Shown: positions 15,426 through 24,528, counted from the first letter of the stretch. The stretch is 64,000 bases of DNA from Acidimicrobiales bacterium (GCA_014237715.1 JAAZZG010000002.1:1-64000), one strand, 5' to 3'. Program-made: numbers and translations. Notes: generated by a model not told the origin, from the sequence alone.

Positions 15426-16409
15426 TCAACCTCGGCGGCGTCGAACCTCTTCGGTGATGGCCGGAATGACCTGGTGCAGGTCGCCGATCACCGCGTGACC
15501 GGCCCGGGTGACCATGTTGGCCTCACGGTCGGTATTGATGGCCAGGATGTTCTTGGCCGCCATGGCACCCACCCAGTGCTGGATGGCGCCCGAGATGCCG
15601 CTGGCGATGTAGATCTCCGGGGCGATCCGGGTGCCGGTCTGTCCGACCTGATCGCTGTGGGGTCGCCAGCCGTTGTTCGTGACGGCACGGGAACAACCCA
15701 CCACGCCGCCCAGCTCGCCGGCCAGTTCCTCCAGCGGAGCGAACGCCTCGGCCGACCCCACGCCACGGCCGCCACCTACCACCACCGGTGCGGTGGACAG
15801 GGTGATGCCCCTAGTCAGGACGACCCGATCGGCCACCACGGTGCGGGCCAACGCATCATCGAGTTCGGGGACGAACGACACCATGGTGCCGGAAGCCGGT
15901 GCCTCGGCGGCGACCCCCTCCACTACGTGGTGGGCCACTGTCACCAGGCGGATCTCGGCGGTCAGGGTGGCGTCCTCGAGTAGCGAACCGCCCCACTGGA
16001 CGCGGGTCATGGTCCAGTTCCCGGAGCCGTCGCCCGTCGGGTCGACGCTTCGGCAGTTGGCTACGAACGGCTGATCTAGGCGGGCGGCCACCTGGGCCAC
16101 CACCTCGTTGCCCCGATCGGTGCCGCAGGCCAGCACGGCAGTGGCCCCGGTGCCTCGTACCAGTTGGACCACCGTCTCGCCCCAGGCCTCGGGGCCGAAG
16201 TCGGTCAACAACGGATGGGATGCGACGTGCACGGTCGACGCGCCGTGCGCGCCCAGACCGGCTGCTGCGGCATCGGCGCCCTCGCCGATGACCACCGCGG
16301 CCATCTCGAGACCGGCCGCCGCCGCCAGCGGGCGCCCGAAGGTGAGTGCCTCCAGCGAGGCGTCCGACAGGGTGCCACGATCGTGGTCGCAGATGACGAG
16401 CAGGCTCAT
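15426..16409 (-). CDS. etfA: electron transfer flavoprotein alpha subunit
   Basis: This 327-aa EtfA has the C-terminal FAD-binding domain in recognisable form (GGRGVGSAEAF, GCSRAVTNNGW, QVGQTGTRIAPEIYIASGISGAIQH, NILAINTDREANM). It accepts electrons from flavoprotein dehydrogenases and passes them to the quinone pool. Its start overlaps etfB by four bases. Placement directly behind the dimethylglycine-dehydrogenase-like gene suggests that it serves that enzyme. It may also serve the acyl-CoA dehydrogenase at 8.9-10.1 kb. Confidence 0.93.
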   Translation of the reverse strand: MSLLVICDHDRGTLSDASLEALTFGRPLAAAAGLEMAAVVIGEGADAAAAGLGAHGASTVHVASHPLLTDFGPEAWGETVVQLVRGTGATAVLACGTDRGNEVVAQVAARLDQPFVANCRSVDPTGDGSGNWTMTRVQWGGSLLEDATLTAEIRLVTVAHHVVEGVAAEAPASGTMVSFVPELDDALARTVVADRVVLTRGITLSTAPVVVGGGRGVGSAEAFAPLEELAGELGGVVGCSRAVTNNGWRPHSDQVGQTGTRIAPEIYIASGISGAIQHWVGAMAAKNILAINTDREANMVTRAGHAVIGDLHQVIPAITEEVRRRRG

Positions 16410-17197
16410 GACAGCACCCCCAGTTCCTCAAGCAGGTCCACGACCGCCGGGGCGGCCTCCGGGCCGGTTCCCAAGATCACCGTCTCGCTGATCTGTTCCA
16501 CCGGGCGGTGGAGGCGCAACCGCACCTGCCCACCGGCCTCGACGGTCCGCTCGTCGGTGTCCACCACGGCCTTCTTGGAAGCCAGACGGCCCTTCATGGT
16601 CGGATACCGCGGGAGGTTGATCCCCTCCTTGACGCCCAACACCGCCGGCATAGGCACGTTGTAAACCTCGAAGCCGCCGTCGATCTCCCGACGGGCCGTG
16701 GCCACGCCCTCGTCCAGTTCCCCGCCCTGTTCCCCACCAATCTCGATTCCCTTGATGCCGTTCACGATGGGACGTCCAAGGTGATTGGCCACCCGCACCC
16801 CGACCTGGAAGCCACCGGCATCAGCCGACTCGTTCCCAAACAGGATCAGGTCGAATGCACCGTTGGTCTCCTCGACCGCGGCAATGGCCTCGGCCAGGGC
16901 CGACGCGGTGCGTTGCGGGTCCCAGTCGACGTCGTCGATCGGGATCAGCACGAAGTGGTGGGCGCCGACGCTGGCCGCGTAGCGCAGCTGCTCCTCGGCC
17001 GCCACCGGGCCGAGGGTCATGACGGTGACCTCGCCCCCGTGGGCCTCGGTCAGCTGGACGGCTTCCTCCACCGCGCACTCCTCGTGCGGACTGGTGGTGA
17101 AGCCCAGGTGGGCGGCATCGACGGTTTGGCCGTCGGCGGTCACGTTGATACGTGCCCCGGGAGCCGGGACGCGTTTGACGCAGACGAGGATCCTCAT
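16406..17197 (-). CDS. etfB: electron transfer flavoprotein beta subunit
   Basis: This 263-aa EtfB-type protein has MRILVCVKRVPAPG at the N terminus, an adenine-nucleotide domain with EECAVEEAVQL, VTVMTLGP and the FGNESADAGGFQVG region, and the late block GVKEGINLPRYPTMKGRLASKKA. It forms the heterodimer with EtfA. The gene starts 10 bases after the stop of the upstream flavoprotein dehydrogenase, so all three are one operon. Confidence 0.93.
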   Translation of the reverse strand: MRILVCVKRVPAPGARINVTADGQTVDAAHLGFTTSPHEECAVEEAVQLTEAHGGEVTVMTLGPVAAEEQLRYAASVGAHHFVLIPIDDVDWDPQRTASALAEAIAAVEETNGAFDLILFGNESADAGGFQVGVRVANHLGRPIVNGIKGIEIGGEQGGELDEGVATARREIDGGFEVYNVPMPAVLGVKEGINLPRYPTMKGRLASKKAVVDTDERTVEAGGQVRLRLHRPVEQISETVILGTGPEAAPAVVDLLEELGVLS

Positions 17198-17207
17198 GGC
17201 CGTCGGA

Positions 17208-19727
17208 TCAGCCCTTCAGTCGCGTGTCGTCCGGATCGAACACCGCCCCCGTGGAGGCCACCTTCACCGGGTACATCTCGTTCATGTACATGACCTGTAG
17301 GTCGGTGCCAGCCACGGCGAGCTCCCGCGGCAGGTACGACATCAACAGGTGCTTTCCGACTGACGGGCCGTAACCCGCCGAGGTGGCCCGGCTGACTCGG
17401 CCGTGGCTGTCGACGATGCGGCCGCCGTCGGCATCCAAGATGGGCTCGTTGCCACCCATCATGTGCCGTGACCGACCCTGGCCGTCGGTCTGGTCCTCGA
17501 CGGTCAGGGTGCACATCGACACCTCGGGGTCGCCAGCCTCGCGGGCTGCGTGGTAGGCGTCACGTCCGATGAAGTCGGCGGCCTTGAGCCTCGGTCGGGC
17601 CAGGCCGGCCTCCAGCGGGTTGTACTCGCTCTCCAGCTCGGCACCCATCAGGCGGTAGCCCTTTTCGAGGCGACCCGACGAGCCGTACACGCCGCCACCG
17701 GTCGGGCGGATGCCCAGGTCGGCGCCGGCCTCCATGAGCGCGTCCCACAGGGCGGGGCCGTTCTCCCACGCCGTGTAAATCTCCCAGCCGGTGTCACCGA
17801 CGTAGGAGATGCGGAACAGCTGGACGGGTAGGCCGGCAACCTCGGCGTCGATGATCGAGCCGTAGGGGGAGCCGTCCTGGCTTAGGTCCTGGCCGGTCAA
17901 CTGAGACAGCACGGCCGGGGCGTTGGGGCCCCACAGGCCGAGCGTGGTGAGCTGCCGGGTGATGTTGGTGAACGTCACCGAGTCGTCGGTCGGCATGTGG
18001 CGACGGGTCCAGAACTCGTCGCGGCCACCGTCGAACACGCCGGTCACGATCCGCATCCGGTCCTCACCGAGACGCATCATCGTGAGGTCGGAGTGGAAAC
18101 CGCCATCGGGGGTCAGCCACGGGGTGTAGATCGACCGACCCACAGCCACGTCGACCTTGTTGACGGCCAGACGCTCGGCGTACTCGATGGCACCGGGGCC
18201 GTCGAGTTCGTAGATCTGGAACGAGCTCAGGTCGACCACACCACAGTGCTCACGCATGTTGAGGTGCTCGCCGATGGTGATGGGGCTCCACCAGCGGTTG
18301 TCCCACTCGACCTCGCGCTCAGCCAGGCCGTAGCGCTCGACGAGGTCGGCGTTGACGCCGTACCACTGCGGACGCTCCCAGGTCCGGGCCTGGAAGAAGG
18401 TGGCGTCGAGGTCCTGCTGACGCGAGAAGTACGGGCCGACCTCGAGGTTTCGGCGCCCCTCCCACTGCTCGGCCGGGTGGACGATCCCGTAGGTCTTGAT
18501 GAAGTGCTCGTCGGCCCGGGACCAGATGTGCTCGTCGGAGCGCTCCTGGTCGTAGAAGCGGGCGATGTCGGCGCCATGGACGTCGATCACCCGGGGGTAG
18601 CCGTGGGTCATCCACTCGGCGACGACCTGGGCCATGCCCGGACCCTCCTTGACCCACACGGCGGCGGCCGACCAGAGGTTCCGCACCTCGGTGGTCTCGC
18701 CTAGGCAGGGCATGGTGTCCGGTGTCAGCGAGAGTAGACCGTTGATGGCGTACTTGATCTCGGCGTCGCCCAGCATGTCCATCAGCTCGATGGCCGTCTC
18801 CATCTGGTCGTCGAAGTCGTCCGGCGTGAACGGCATCTCCGTCGGGGACAGTGCGGCCTCGGCGTTGGACGGGATCTCGTCCGGGTGGTGGAGGATCGCC
18901 CGGTGGCCGTAGGAACCGACCTCCATGGAACCTGACGACTGCCGCTCGTAGCAGAAGGTGTCCATGTCCCGGACGATCGGGTAGCCGATCTCGTTGTTGG
19001 TCTCGGCGAGGACGTCCATGGGGCCCACGTCGGCCATCTGGTGGACGGCGGGGACCAGCGGGATGGTGGCGCCAGCCATGTTGGCGATGCGGTTGGACCA
19101 CACGCCACAGGCCACGACCACGTAGTCAGCCTCGATGGTGCCCTTGTCGGTCACCACTGCCGCAACGGTGGTGATGCCGCCGGCGCCTTCGGCGGTCTCG
19201 ATGTCGAGTACCTCGGTGTTGGCGAACACCTGGCAGCCGGCCTTCTCGATGGCCTCACGGCGCATGGTGGTACCGGTCTCGAGCGAGTCCACGACCGACA
19301 CCGTCGGACAGTGGAACCCACCGAGGATGACGTCCTCGTTGATGAACGGGACGAGTTCCTTGACCTGGGAAGGGGTCAGCATGTGGGCCTCGATGCCCCA
19401 CGCCTTGGCCGAGGTCATGCGGCGGGTGAGCTCGTCCATGCGAGCCTGGGTGCGGGCCACCTCTATGCCGCCGGAGTCGACCGACATCTGCATGTCCCGG
19501 TACTGGTTGGCGCTCTGCTCGCCGAGCAGGGCCATCTCCTTGTTGTGGTCGACCGGGAAGATGAAGTTCGACGCGTGGCCAGTCGAACCTCCAGGATTGG
19601 GCAACGGGCCCTTTTCCAGCAGGACCAGATCGGTCCAGCCGAGGCGGGCCAGATGGCCGACGAGACAGTTGCCGACAATGCCGGCACCGATCACGACGAC
19701 ATTGGCACGAGTCGGAAAATCACTCAT
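17208..19727 (-). CDS. dimethylglycine/sarcosine dehydrogenase-like flavoprotein (DAO + GcvT)
   Basis: This 839-aa protein has an N-terminal FAD-dependent DAO domain (VVIGAGIVGNC at 11-21), an FAO central region and C-terminal GcvT/aminomethyltransferase domains (REHCGVVDLSSFQIYELDG; SYVGDTGWEIY; LEAGLARPRLKAADFIGRDA). That architecture belongs to dimethylglycine and sarcosine dehydrogenases, which remove an N-methyl group and load it on tetrahydrofolate. His51 in GSTGHASNF aligns with the covalently flavinylated His of that family. The frame is open to 20045, but ATG 19727 with AGGAG upstream gives the expected N terminus. The etfBA genes follow directly. The exact N-methyl substrate is not proven. 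Confidence 0.85.
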   Translation of the reverse strand: MSDFPTRANVVVIGAGIVGNCLVGHLARLGWTDLVLLEKGPLPNPGGSTGHASNFIFPVDHNKEMALLGEQSANQYRDMQMSVDSGGIEVARTQARMDELTRRMTSAKAWGIEAHMLTPSQVKELVPFINEDVILGGFHCPTVSVVDSLETGTTMRREAIEKAGCQVFANTEVLDIETAEGAGGITTVAAVVTDKGTIEADYVVVACGVWSNRIANMAGATIPLVPAVHQMADVGPMDVLAETNNEIGYPIVRDMDTFCYERQSSGSMEVGSYGHRAILHHPDEIPSNAEAALSPTEMPFTPDDFDDQMETAIELMDMLGDAEIKYAINGLLSLTPDTMPCLGETTEVRNLWSAAAVWVKEGPGMAQVVAEWMTHGYPRVIDVHGADIARFYDQERSDEHIWSRADEHFIKTYGIVHPAEQWEGRRNLEVGPYFSRQQDLDATFFQARTWERPQWYGVNADLVERYGLAEREVEWDNRWWSPITIGEHLNMREHCGVVDLSSFQIYELDGPGAIEYAERLAVNKVDVAVGRSIYTPWLTPDGGFHSDLTMMRLGEDRMRIVTGVFDGGRDEFWTRRHMPTDDSVTFTNITRQLTTLGLWGPNAPAVLSQLTGQDLSQDGSPYGSIIDAEVAGLPVQLFRISYVGDTGWEIYTAWENGPALWDALMEAGADLGIRPTGGGVYGSSGRLEKGYRLMGAELESEYNPLEAGLARPRLKAADFIGRDAYHAAREAGDPEVSMCTLTVEDQTDGQGRSRHMMGGNEPILDADGGRIVDSHGRVSRATSAGYGPSVGKHLLMSYLPRELAVAGTDLQVMYMNEMYPVKVASTGAVFDPDDTRLKG

Positions 19728-19890
19728 CCGGTTGTTCTCCTGCGACACGGCCCGGGGCGGCTCGACCACGAGGGTGGGTCCGACCGGGGGCGGTTGATGG
19801 GATGCCCGACGGCGGTCGCCGCAAGGCGCCGGAAGCGTACCTACCCCCTCCCGATGATGCTGACAATCGGGCGGCGCTAAATCGTTCGCA

Positions 19891-19907
19891 CCTGACGTGC
19901 CGTCAGG
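19891..19907. promoter_or_regulatory. perfect 7-3-7 inverted repeat, candidate operator
   Basis: CCTGACGTGCCGTCAGG lies in the divergent region between the dimethylglycine-dehydrogenase-like operon (start 19727) and the SDR gene (start 19973). The same core recurs at 31449-31463 at the start of a DgcA-like gene. Its size and symmetry suit a dimeric TetR- or GntR-type regulator. Confidence 0.65.
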
Positions 19908-19972
19908 ACACCCACCGGGGGAGTAACTTCCGCGCCCGAGACAGATGCCATCGGAAGGGAGTCGAGAGGCCC

Positions 19973-20818
19973 ATGGCCGAACCACAGGCGACCAATCCAC
20001 CGGCGACCCAACCGCGGACAACCAGACCACCAGCAACGGATCCACAGCGCGTGCTGATCACCGGTGGTGCCTCGGGCATAGGGCGGGCCATGGCCGAGGC
20101 CTTCAACGATGCGGGCGCCCGGGTGCACGTGGCCGACCTGCCCGCTTCCCGAGGCGGCCAACCCGAGGGCTGTGGCTTCAGCGGCGTGGACGTCTCCGAT
20201 CCCGCCGGGGTCGACGAGCTGTTCGCCACAGTGCTAGCCCCGGCCGACGCCGGCGGCCTGGGCGGGCTGGACGTACTGTGCGCCAACGTGGGTATCGCCG
20301 GCCCCACCGGACCGATCGAGGACCTCGACGCCGAGGGTTGGGATCAGACCATGGCCGTCAACGTGCGCAGCGCCTTCCTCTGCTGCCGCCGGGCCGTCCC
20401 AGCCATGCGGGCCGCCGGTGGCGGGTCGATCCTGTTGACCTCGTCGACCGCGGGGATCACCGGCTTCCCGATGCGTTCGCCGTACGCAGCATCCAAGTAC
20501 GCCGTCATCGGACTAGGCGACACGCTGGCCATGGAAGTGGGCGAGTTTGGAATCCGAGTGAACGTGCTGTGTCCCGGCTCGGTGGACGGCGACCGGATGG
20601 TGCGGGTGATCGACGCCGAGGCGGCCGCCACCGGGGAATCAGCCGCCGACCTGCGGGCCGCCTACGAGAAGCAGGTCTCGATGCGGACCTTCGTCGAGGG
20701 GCGGGACATCGCGGCCATGGCCGTATTTCTGGCGTCGCCGGCCGCCCGGTTCGTCAACGGTCAGACCATCTCGGTGGACGGTGGCCTCGAGACGCTGCGA
20801 ACCACCTGGAGGACCTGA
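19973..20818 (+). CDS. short-chain dehydrogenase/reductase (SDR)
   Basis: This 281-aa classical SDR has the cofactor motif TGGASGIGRA, the NVG motif (CANVGIAGP), catalytic Ser (SILLTSSTAG) and YAASK (Tyr-Lys) and the C-terminal NGQTISVDGG. It has a roughly 25-residue Pro/Thr/Ala-rich N-terminal tail not usual for the family. ATG 19973 follows GAGAGG; a longer open frame upstream is not favoured. It is divergent from the dimethylglycine dehydrogenase operon and shares the operator-like palindrome with it. A role in that regulon is plausible, but the substrate is unknown. Confidence 0.82.
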   Translation: MAEPQATNPPATQPRTTRPPATDPQRVLITGGASGIGRAMAEAFNDAGARVHVADLPASRGGQPEGCGFSGVDVSDPAGVDELFATVLAPADAGGLGGLDVLCANVGIAGPTGPIEDLDAEGWDQTMAVNVRSAFLCCRRAVPAMRAAGGGSILLTSSTAGITGFPMRSPYAASKYAVIGLGDTLAMEVGEFGIRVNVLCPGSVDGDRMVRVIDAEAAATGESAADLRAAYEKQVSMRTFVEGRDIAAMAVFLASPAARFVNGQTISVDGGLETLRTTWRT

Positions 20819-20855
20819 AGTCTGGCCGCTGGTCCCGCCCCCGCCGGAACCGGAA

Positions 20856-21608
20856 TCAAGCCACGTAGCCAAGGGCCGACGAGATCTCGTCGGCTGCCCA
20901 ACGCACCCGGTCGGCCACGATGTCTTTCAACGTCTCGTCGGGGAACCGGTAACTCGGTCCGTGACTGTGCAGGGCACCCACCACGGCGCCGGCCTGGTTG
21001 AACAACGGCGCGGCCACCGAGTTGATGCCCTCGGAGAACTCCTCCTCCATCCAGAAGATCCCAGTCTCGCGGACCTCGTCGAGACGGGCTCGGATCCGGT
21101 CCGGCATGATGACCGACCTCGGCGTGTACTGGTCGAGCTTGCGGTTCAGGTAGCGGTCAACGGCCTCATCGGGCCAGTGGGCCAGGACGACCATGCCCGA
21201 GGGGACGATGTGCATGGGCAGGCTGACCCCCGTCCAGTCCCGGACCTGGACGGGGTTCGCGCAGTCGAGCTGACCGATGTAGTGGACGTCGTATCCCGCC
21301 GGGATGGACAGACCCACCGCCTCGGCTACCAGGTCGACCAGTTCCTGCATGGTCGGCTGAGCCACGGTCAGGAGGCTTTGGGTCGTATCCACACTGGCCG
21401 CCATGGTGACCACCGACGGGCCGATCCGGTAGCCGCTGTCGTCGGTCAGTCGCTCAACGGCCCCCAACTGCTCGAGGGTGGCCAGCAGCCGGGCCACCGT
21501 GCTCGTCGGAAGACCGAGCCGTCGTGAGATCTCGCTGATCCCCGACGGATCGTCAGCCACCTCGGTCAGGATCTGGAAGGCCCGGTCGATGCTCTGGACG
21601 ATCTGCAT
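20856..21608 (-). CDS. IclR-family transcriptional regulator
   Basis: This 250-aa regulator has an N-terminal winged helix (AFQILTEV, GISEISRRLGLPTSTVARLLATLEQLGAVER) and the C-terminal IclR effector domain (LVDLVAEAVGLSIPAGYDVHYIGQ, MHIVPSGMVVLAHWP, FWMEEEFSEGINSVAAPLFNQAGAVVGALHSHGPSYR). It is divergent from the corrinoid methyltransferase operon across a 290-base region rich in inverted repeats. It is therefore the obvious candidate to control that operon, perhaps responding to a quaternary amine. The effector is not predictable from sequence. Confidence 0.9.
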   Translation of the reverse strand: MQIVQSIDRAFQILTEVADDPSGISEISRRLGLPTSTVARLLATLEQLGAVERLTDDSGYRIGPSVVTMAASVDTTQSLLTVAQPTMQELVDLVAEAVGLSIPAGYDVHYIGQLDCANPVQVRDWTGVSLPMHIVPSGMVVLAHWPDEAVDRYLNRKLDQYTPRSVIMPDRIRARLDEVRETGIFWMEEEFSEGINSVAAPLFNQAGAVVGALHSHGPSYRFPDETLKDIVADRVRWAADEISSALGYVA

Positions 21609-21898
21609 ATGTCTGCTCGCCTCTCCCCCATGGACGCCGCCATGGATTTAGCATTCCGCTATCTGTCCCGCCAGGTGATCCATCGATCGGCGTCCCACAT
21701 CGCGGGAAGGACATTCCGCAGAGTGGACAACCCGACCGAGGATTAGTAGATTTCCCACCATACAGGATCTTCCCGCCTAGCGGGAAACTGATTACGAGTA
21801 CCTCAGGTAACGTGACGACATTCCAGACCGCCCCCCGGGGCAGCAACGGCTGACCACGGGACGTACACGCGTCCCCCGATTCGCAACGGAGCGCATCC
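21609..21898. promoter_or_regulatory. divergent regulatory region with IclR-operator-like repeats
   Basis: A perfect inverted repeat TTCCCGC-CTA-GCGGGAA lies at 21770-21786. A weaker one, TCCC-N7-GGGA, is at 21693-21707. The half-site CATTCCGC occurs twice (21652 and 21712) and CATTCC a third time near 21819. No ORF of note is present. The spacing of these sites between the iclR-type gene and the corrinoid operon suggests a multi-site regulated promoter. Confidence 0.55.
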
Positions 21899-22606
21899 AT
21901 GGCCGAAGAGCAGGACATCGAAGAAGAGATCATCCTGGCGGACCTCAGTGACGAGGATCTCACAGCCCAGATGCACGACGACCTCTACGACGGCCTCGGC
22001 GACGAGATCAGCGAAGGCACCAACATCCTCCTGGGTCGCGGCTGGGACCCCGGCCGGGTCCTGAACGACGCCCTGGTCGAAGGCATGCGGATCGTGGGCA
22101 TCGACTTCCGCGATGGCATCCTCTTCGTACCCGAGGTACTGCTGTCCGCCAACGCCATGAAGGCCGGCATGGCCATCCTCCGGCCCCTGCTGGCCGAGAC
22201 AGGCGCTGAGCCCATCGGCAAGGTGGTCATCGGCACCGTCAAGGGCGACATCCACGACATCGGCAAAAACCTGGTCGGGATGATGCTCGAAGGCGCCGGC
22301 TTCGAGGTCATCGACCTTGGCATCAACACCGACGTCGAAGAGTTCCTCGGGGCGCTCGACGAGCACAAGCCCGACATCCTCGGCATGTCGGCCCTGCTGA
22401 CCACCACCATGCCGTACATGAAGGTCGTCATCGACACCCTTGAGGAGAAGAGCCTCCGCGAGGAGTACTCGGTGATCGTCGGTGGTGCCCCGCTGAACGA
22501 GGAGTTTGGTGAGGCCATCGGTGCCGACGCCTACTGCCGCGATGCCGCGGTGGCCGCCGAGACGGCGAGCCGCCTGGTGTCCGAACGCCGGGCCGCGGCC
22601 GCCTGA
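21899..22606 (+). CDS. mtgC: methyltransferase corrinoid protein (MtgC/MttC-like)
   Basis: This 235-aa protein carries the methyl group on cobalamin. Residues 20-105 form the helical cap (B12-binding type 2 N-terminal domain; FVPEVLLSANAMKAG). Residues 106-225 form the B12-binding Rossmann domain. The base-on/His-on motif GDIHDIGKNLVG places the cobalt ligand at His119, followed by SALLTTTM and the GGAPLNEEF loop. It is the first gene of the demethylation operon, downstream of the IclR-controlled region. Its partners are the MttB-family enzyme at 26.9 kb and the pterin enzyme at 23.6 kb. Confidence 0.93.
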   Translation: MAEEQDIEEEIILADLSDEDLTAQMHDDLYDGLGDEISEGTNILLGRGWDPGRVLNDALVEGMRIVGIDFRDGILFVPEVLLSANAMKAGMAILRPLLAETGAEPIGKVVIGTVKGDIHDIGKNLVGMMLEGAGFEVIDLGINTDVEEFLGALDEHKPDILGMSALLTTTMPYMKVVIDTLEEKSLREEYSVIVGGAPLNEEFGEAIGADAYCRDAAVAAETASRLVSERRAAAA

Positions 22607-22614
22607 CCCGGACG

Positions 22615-23283
22615 GTGAACGAGCCCACCGGTGCCCCCGAGGCACCCGGCGGGCGAACCCTCGTCGTCGCCTGTGGCGCACTCGCCCGCGAGTTGCTCCA
22701 GGTGGTGGAGGCCAACGGCCTCACCCATGTCGACGTCGAGTGCCTGCCCGCCTCGTACCACAACACGCCGGACGTCATCCCCCAGGCCGTCGCCACACGC
22801 GTCCGGGCCGCCGCCGACCATTACCAACGGATCTTCGTGGGCTACGGGGACTGCGGCACCGGCGGTCGCCTCGACGCGGTGTGCACCGAACTGGGCATCG
22901 ACCGCCTACCCGGCGACCACTGCTACGAATTCCTGGCCGGCTCAGCGGCCTTCGCCGACCTGCACGCCGAGGAGCTGGGCACCTTCTTCCTAACCGACTA
23001 CCTGGTGAAGCACTTCGACCGCCTGGTGGTGAAGGCCTTCTGGCTAGACACCCACCCCGAGATGCTCGAGGCGGTGTTTGGCAACTACCGACGCCTCGCC
23101 TATCTCTCCCAGGTGGACGATCCGGACCTGCTGGACCAGGCACGGGCCGCAGCTATCCGACTAGGACTGGCCTTCGAACACCGCCCCACCGGTCTCGGCA
23201 ACCTGGAGACTCACCTGCTGGCCGGGACCTCGGTGGCCATCACCGGACCCACCAGGTCACCCCTTCCCACAGGAGCCCATTGA
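22615..23283 (+). CDS. DUF1638 protein in corrinoid methyltransferase operon
   Basis: This 222-aa protein matches DUF1638 by its conserved core: LVVACGALARELL near the start, then IFVGYGDCGTGGRLD and GDHCYEFLAG. Several Cys and His residues (CG-A, GDCG, DHCYE) could bind a metal or cofactor. The GTG start lies 8 bases after the corrinoid gene. DUF1638 genes recur next to MttB-type methyltransferases, so a role in corrinoid loading, repair or methyl transfer is likely, but it is uncharacterised. Confidence 0.82.
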   Translation: MNEPTGAPEAPGGRTLVVACGALARELLQVVEANGLTHVDVECLPASYHNTPDVIPQAVATRVRAAADHYQRIFVGYGDCGTGGRLDAVCTELGIDRLPGDHCYEFLAGSAAFADLHAEELGTFFLTDYLVKHFDRLVVKAFWLDTHPEMLEAVFGNYRRLAYLSQVDDPDLLDQARAAAIRLGLAFEHRPTGLGNLETHLLAGTSVAITGPTRSPLPTGAH

Positions 23284-23287
23284 ACTC

Positions 23288-23635
23288 ATGGCCGCCCAGC
23301 TCGTCACCATCTACTGGCGCGACATCCCCGCCCAAATCACCGCCCAGCAGGGACGGACCCGCGAGAAGGCCTTACTTGATGCCCGCTTCCAGCACGCCAT
23401 CGACCGGGCGGCCATGATCGCCGGGATGGACGACACCGACTCCTACGTGGCCCAGTGGCGCCGAGAATCGGTGTCCCTCACCGCCGACATGGCCGCCGCT
23501 GTGGCTGACGAGGCCGCCCGCATAGATGCTGCCTATGACCGTGACCGACTCGAGCGCCTCGTGCTCTCGGGTGGCGTCGACGACCGAACCATCCCGCCAG
23601 ACATGGCACAAGACAGAGAGCCATCACCAAGATGA
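23288..23635 (+). CDS. small PF13769-like ('virulence factor' domain) protein
   Basis: This 115-aa soluble protein begins with VTIYWRDIPAQITAQQGR and continues with RFQHAIDRAAMIAGMDDTDSYVAQWRR. I recognise this as the family labelled 'virulence factor' (PF13769). That label is not informative here. The start is 4 bases after DUF1638, and the stop overlaps the next gene (ATGA), so it is translated with the methyltransferase machinery. No catalytic motif is evident; it may be a structural or assembly partner. Confidence 0.72.
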   Translation: MAAQLVTIYWRDIPAQITAQQGRTREKALLDARFQHAIDRAAMIAGMDDTDSYVAQWRRESVSLTADMAAAVADEAARIDAAYDRDRLERLVLSGGVDDRTIPPDMAQDREPSPR

Positions 23636-24528
23636 CTGACACCATTCTCAGCTCGGACACCCGCGAGGTGGCCATCGGCTTCGGCCGACCGTTCGTCATG
23701 ATCGGCGAGCGCATCAACCCCACGGGCCGAAAGCTCCTCGCCGAGGAGATGAAGGCCGGTGACTTCAGCCGGGTGGAGGCCGACGCCATTGCCCAGGTGG
23801 AGGCAGGCGCCCGAATGCTGGACATCAACGCCGGCATCCCGCTGGCCGACGAGCCGGCCCTGCTAGCCCGGGCCATCAAGCTGGTCCAGTCGGTGGTCGA
23901 CGTCCCGCTCTCCATCGACTCCTCGATCATCGAGGCCCTAGAGGCCGGCATCGCCGTCTACCAGGGCAAGCCACTGGTCAACTCGGTCACCGGTGAGGAC
24001 GACGTGCTCGAACGGGTCCTACCGCTGGTCGCGCGGGCAGGCGCCGCGGTAGTGGCAATTTCCAACGACGACACCGGCATCTCCGAGGACCCCGACGTGC
24101 GTTTCGCGGTGGCGAAGAAAATCGTTGAACGGGCCGCCGACCACGGCATCCCGGCCTCCGACGTGGTGGTCGACCCCCTGGTCATGCCCATCGGTGCCAT
24201 GGGGACAGCCGGCCAGCAGGTGTTCACCCTCGTGCGGCGCCTGCGCGAGGAACTGAAGGTCAACACCACGTGTGGCGCGTCCAACGTGAGCTTCGGCCTA
24301 CCCAACCGGCACGCGGTGACCGGCACGTTCCTGGCCATGGCCATCAGCCACGGCATGACCTCGGCCATCATGAGCCCGCTTCATCCCGAGGTGAAAACAG
24401 CCATCCAGGCCGCCGATGTTCTGACCGGCGCCGACGCCGACTGCGCCACCTGGATCCGCCACCACCGCGACCCGAACGCGCTAGCCGGCGCCCGCGAACG
24501 TCGCGGCAACCGCCGTCGGCGCCCCTGA
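23632..24528 (+). CDS. mtgA: methyltetrahydrofolate:corrinoid methyltransferase (MtgA/AcsE-like)
   Basis: This 298-aa pterin-binding TIM barrel would take the methyl group from the corrinoid protein and load it onto tetrahydrofolate. Hallmarks are MIGERINPTGRK, ARMLDINAGIP, PLSIDSS, LVNSVTGE, a DPLVMPIG segment and GASNVSFGLPNR. It overlaps the small upstream gene by four bases. Finding a folate-type enzyme beside MetF and formate-THF ligase indicates that methyl groups enter the folate pool. The last 30 residues are Arg-rich and look poorly conserved. Confidence 0.92.
   Translation: MTDTILSSDTREVAIGFGRPFVMIGERINPTGRKLLAEEMKAGDFSRVEADAIAQVEAGARMLDINAGIPLADEPALLARAIKLVQSVVDVPLSIDSSIIEALEAGIAVYQGKPLVNSVTGEDDVLERVLPLVARAGAAVVAISNDDTGISEDPDVRFAVAKKIVERAADHGIPASDVVVDPLVMPIGAMGTAGQQVFTLVRRLREELKVNTTCGASNVSFGLPNRHAVTGTFLAMAISHGMTSAIMSPLHPEVKTAIQAADVLTGADADCATWIRHHRDPNALAGARERRGNRRRRP

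Noticed and set aside
15223-15429. 68-codon minus-strand ORF between the serA-DUF1015 operon and etfA
   Set aside because: It needs a TTG start, has no recognisable domain and lies in a terminator-bearing convergent gap. Not enough support for a gene.
19730-20045. 106-residue N-terminal extension of the dimethylglycine dehydrogenase
   Set aside because: It overlaps the divergent promoter and the SDR gene. The FAD motif begins correctly at the ATG at 19727.
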